NCBI GenBank assembly: GCA_015233485.1
Contig: JADFXO010000212.1
Location: 1 to 6,675, forward strand
Direction: 5' to 3'
Source of the DNA: Nitrospirota bacterium
Lineage (GTDB): Bacteria > Nitrospirota > Thermodesulfovibrionia > Thermodesulfovibrionales > Magnetobacteriaceae
Length of the DNA: 6,675 bases
This document shows, piece by piece, positions 6,661-6,675 of this stretch; position 1 is the first letter of the stretch; every line of letters begins with the position of its first letter. The notes under the pieces are model-generated. The model searched no databases and was not told the origin of the DNA. It saw only the letters and a list, made by a program, of their open reading frames with translations. Position numbers and translations under genes: made by a program.

Positions 6661-6673
6661 ACATATAATATGT
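6661..6673. promoter_or_regulatory. AT-rich palindrome upstream of the DUF3842 gene
   Basis: ACATAT-A-ATATGT is a perfect 6-bp inverted repeat around a central A, ending 16 bp upstream of the DUF3842 ATG. On the minus strand it contains TATTAT (6665-6670), a plausible -10 element that would give a leader of about 12 nt. The matching -35 would lie outside the window. It could be a promoter overlapped by an operator, or a chance AT-rich palindrome. Confidence 0.25.
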
Positions 6674-6675
6674 GT

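Overview
The window carries a compact bacterial cell-envelope/second-messenger operon on the minus strand, preceded by a small metal-protein gene pair and ending against an AT-rich plus-strand segment. The complement of genes (membrane diadenylate cyclase CdaA, YbbR/CdaR partner, GlmM, ComEC, a CooT-like nickel protein and a DUF3842 protein), together with dRS3-like ATTCCC-N8-GGGAAT repeats, suggests an anaerobic Gram-negative lineage such as Nitrospirota or Desulfobacterota. That placement is inference; the window has no rRNA or other taxonomic marker.

Layout, read in the direction of minus-strand transcription (right to left): a DUF3842 Rossmann-like protein (6217-6645) overlaps a 64-residue CooT-family protein (6030-6224). 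A 198-bp intergenic region follows, holding two inverted dRS3-like repeats (together 5896-5970) and a good sigma70-type promoter (5847-5875). Then come cdaA (5067-5831), a YbbR-domain gene like cdaR (4423-5070), glmM (3080-4426) and comEC (634-3078). The junctions cdaA/cdaR and cdaR/glmM are 4-nt ATGA overlaps, and glmM/comEC are 1 bp apart, so the four genes look like one translationally coupled transcript.

CdaA makes c-di-AMP, CdaR is its membrane-anchored extracytoplasmic partner, and GlmM makes glucosamine-1-phosphate for peptidoglycan and is a known inhibitor of CdaA in Firmicutes. The less expected member is comEC, the DNA-uptake channel gene, as the last cistron.

The left end (about 1-600) differs: it is very AT-rich (for example 7 G/C in 60 bases at 481-540, against 33 in 60 at 3181-3240), is on the opposite strand, and encodes a 135-residue protein I do not recognise. 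This protein's start overlaps the stop of a short upstream reading frame (ATGA). It looks like acquired DNA, possibly a small two-gene cassette, abutting the conserved operon. I see no CRISPR array, tRNA, rRNA, transposase or clear intrinsic terminator.
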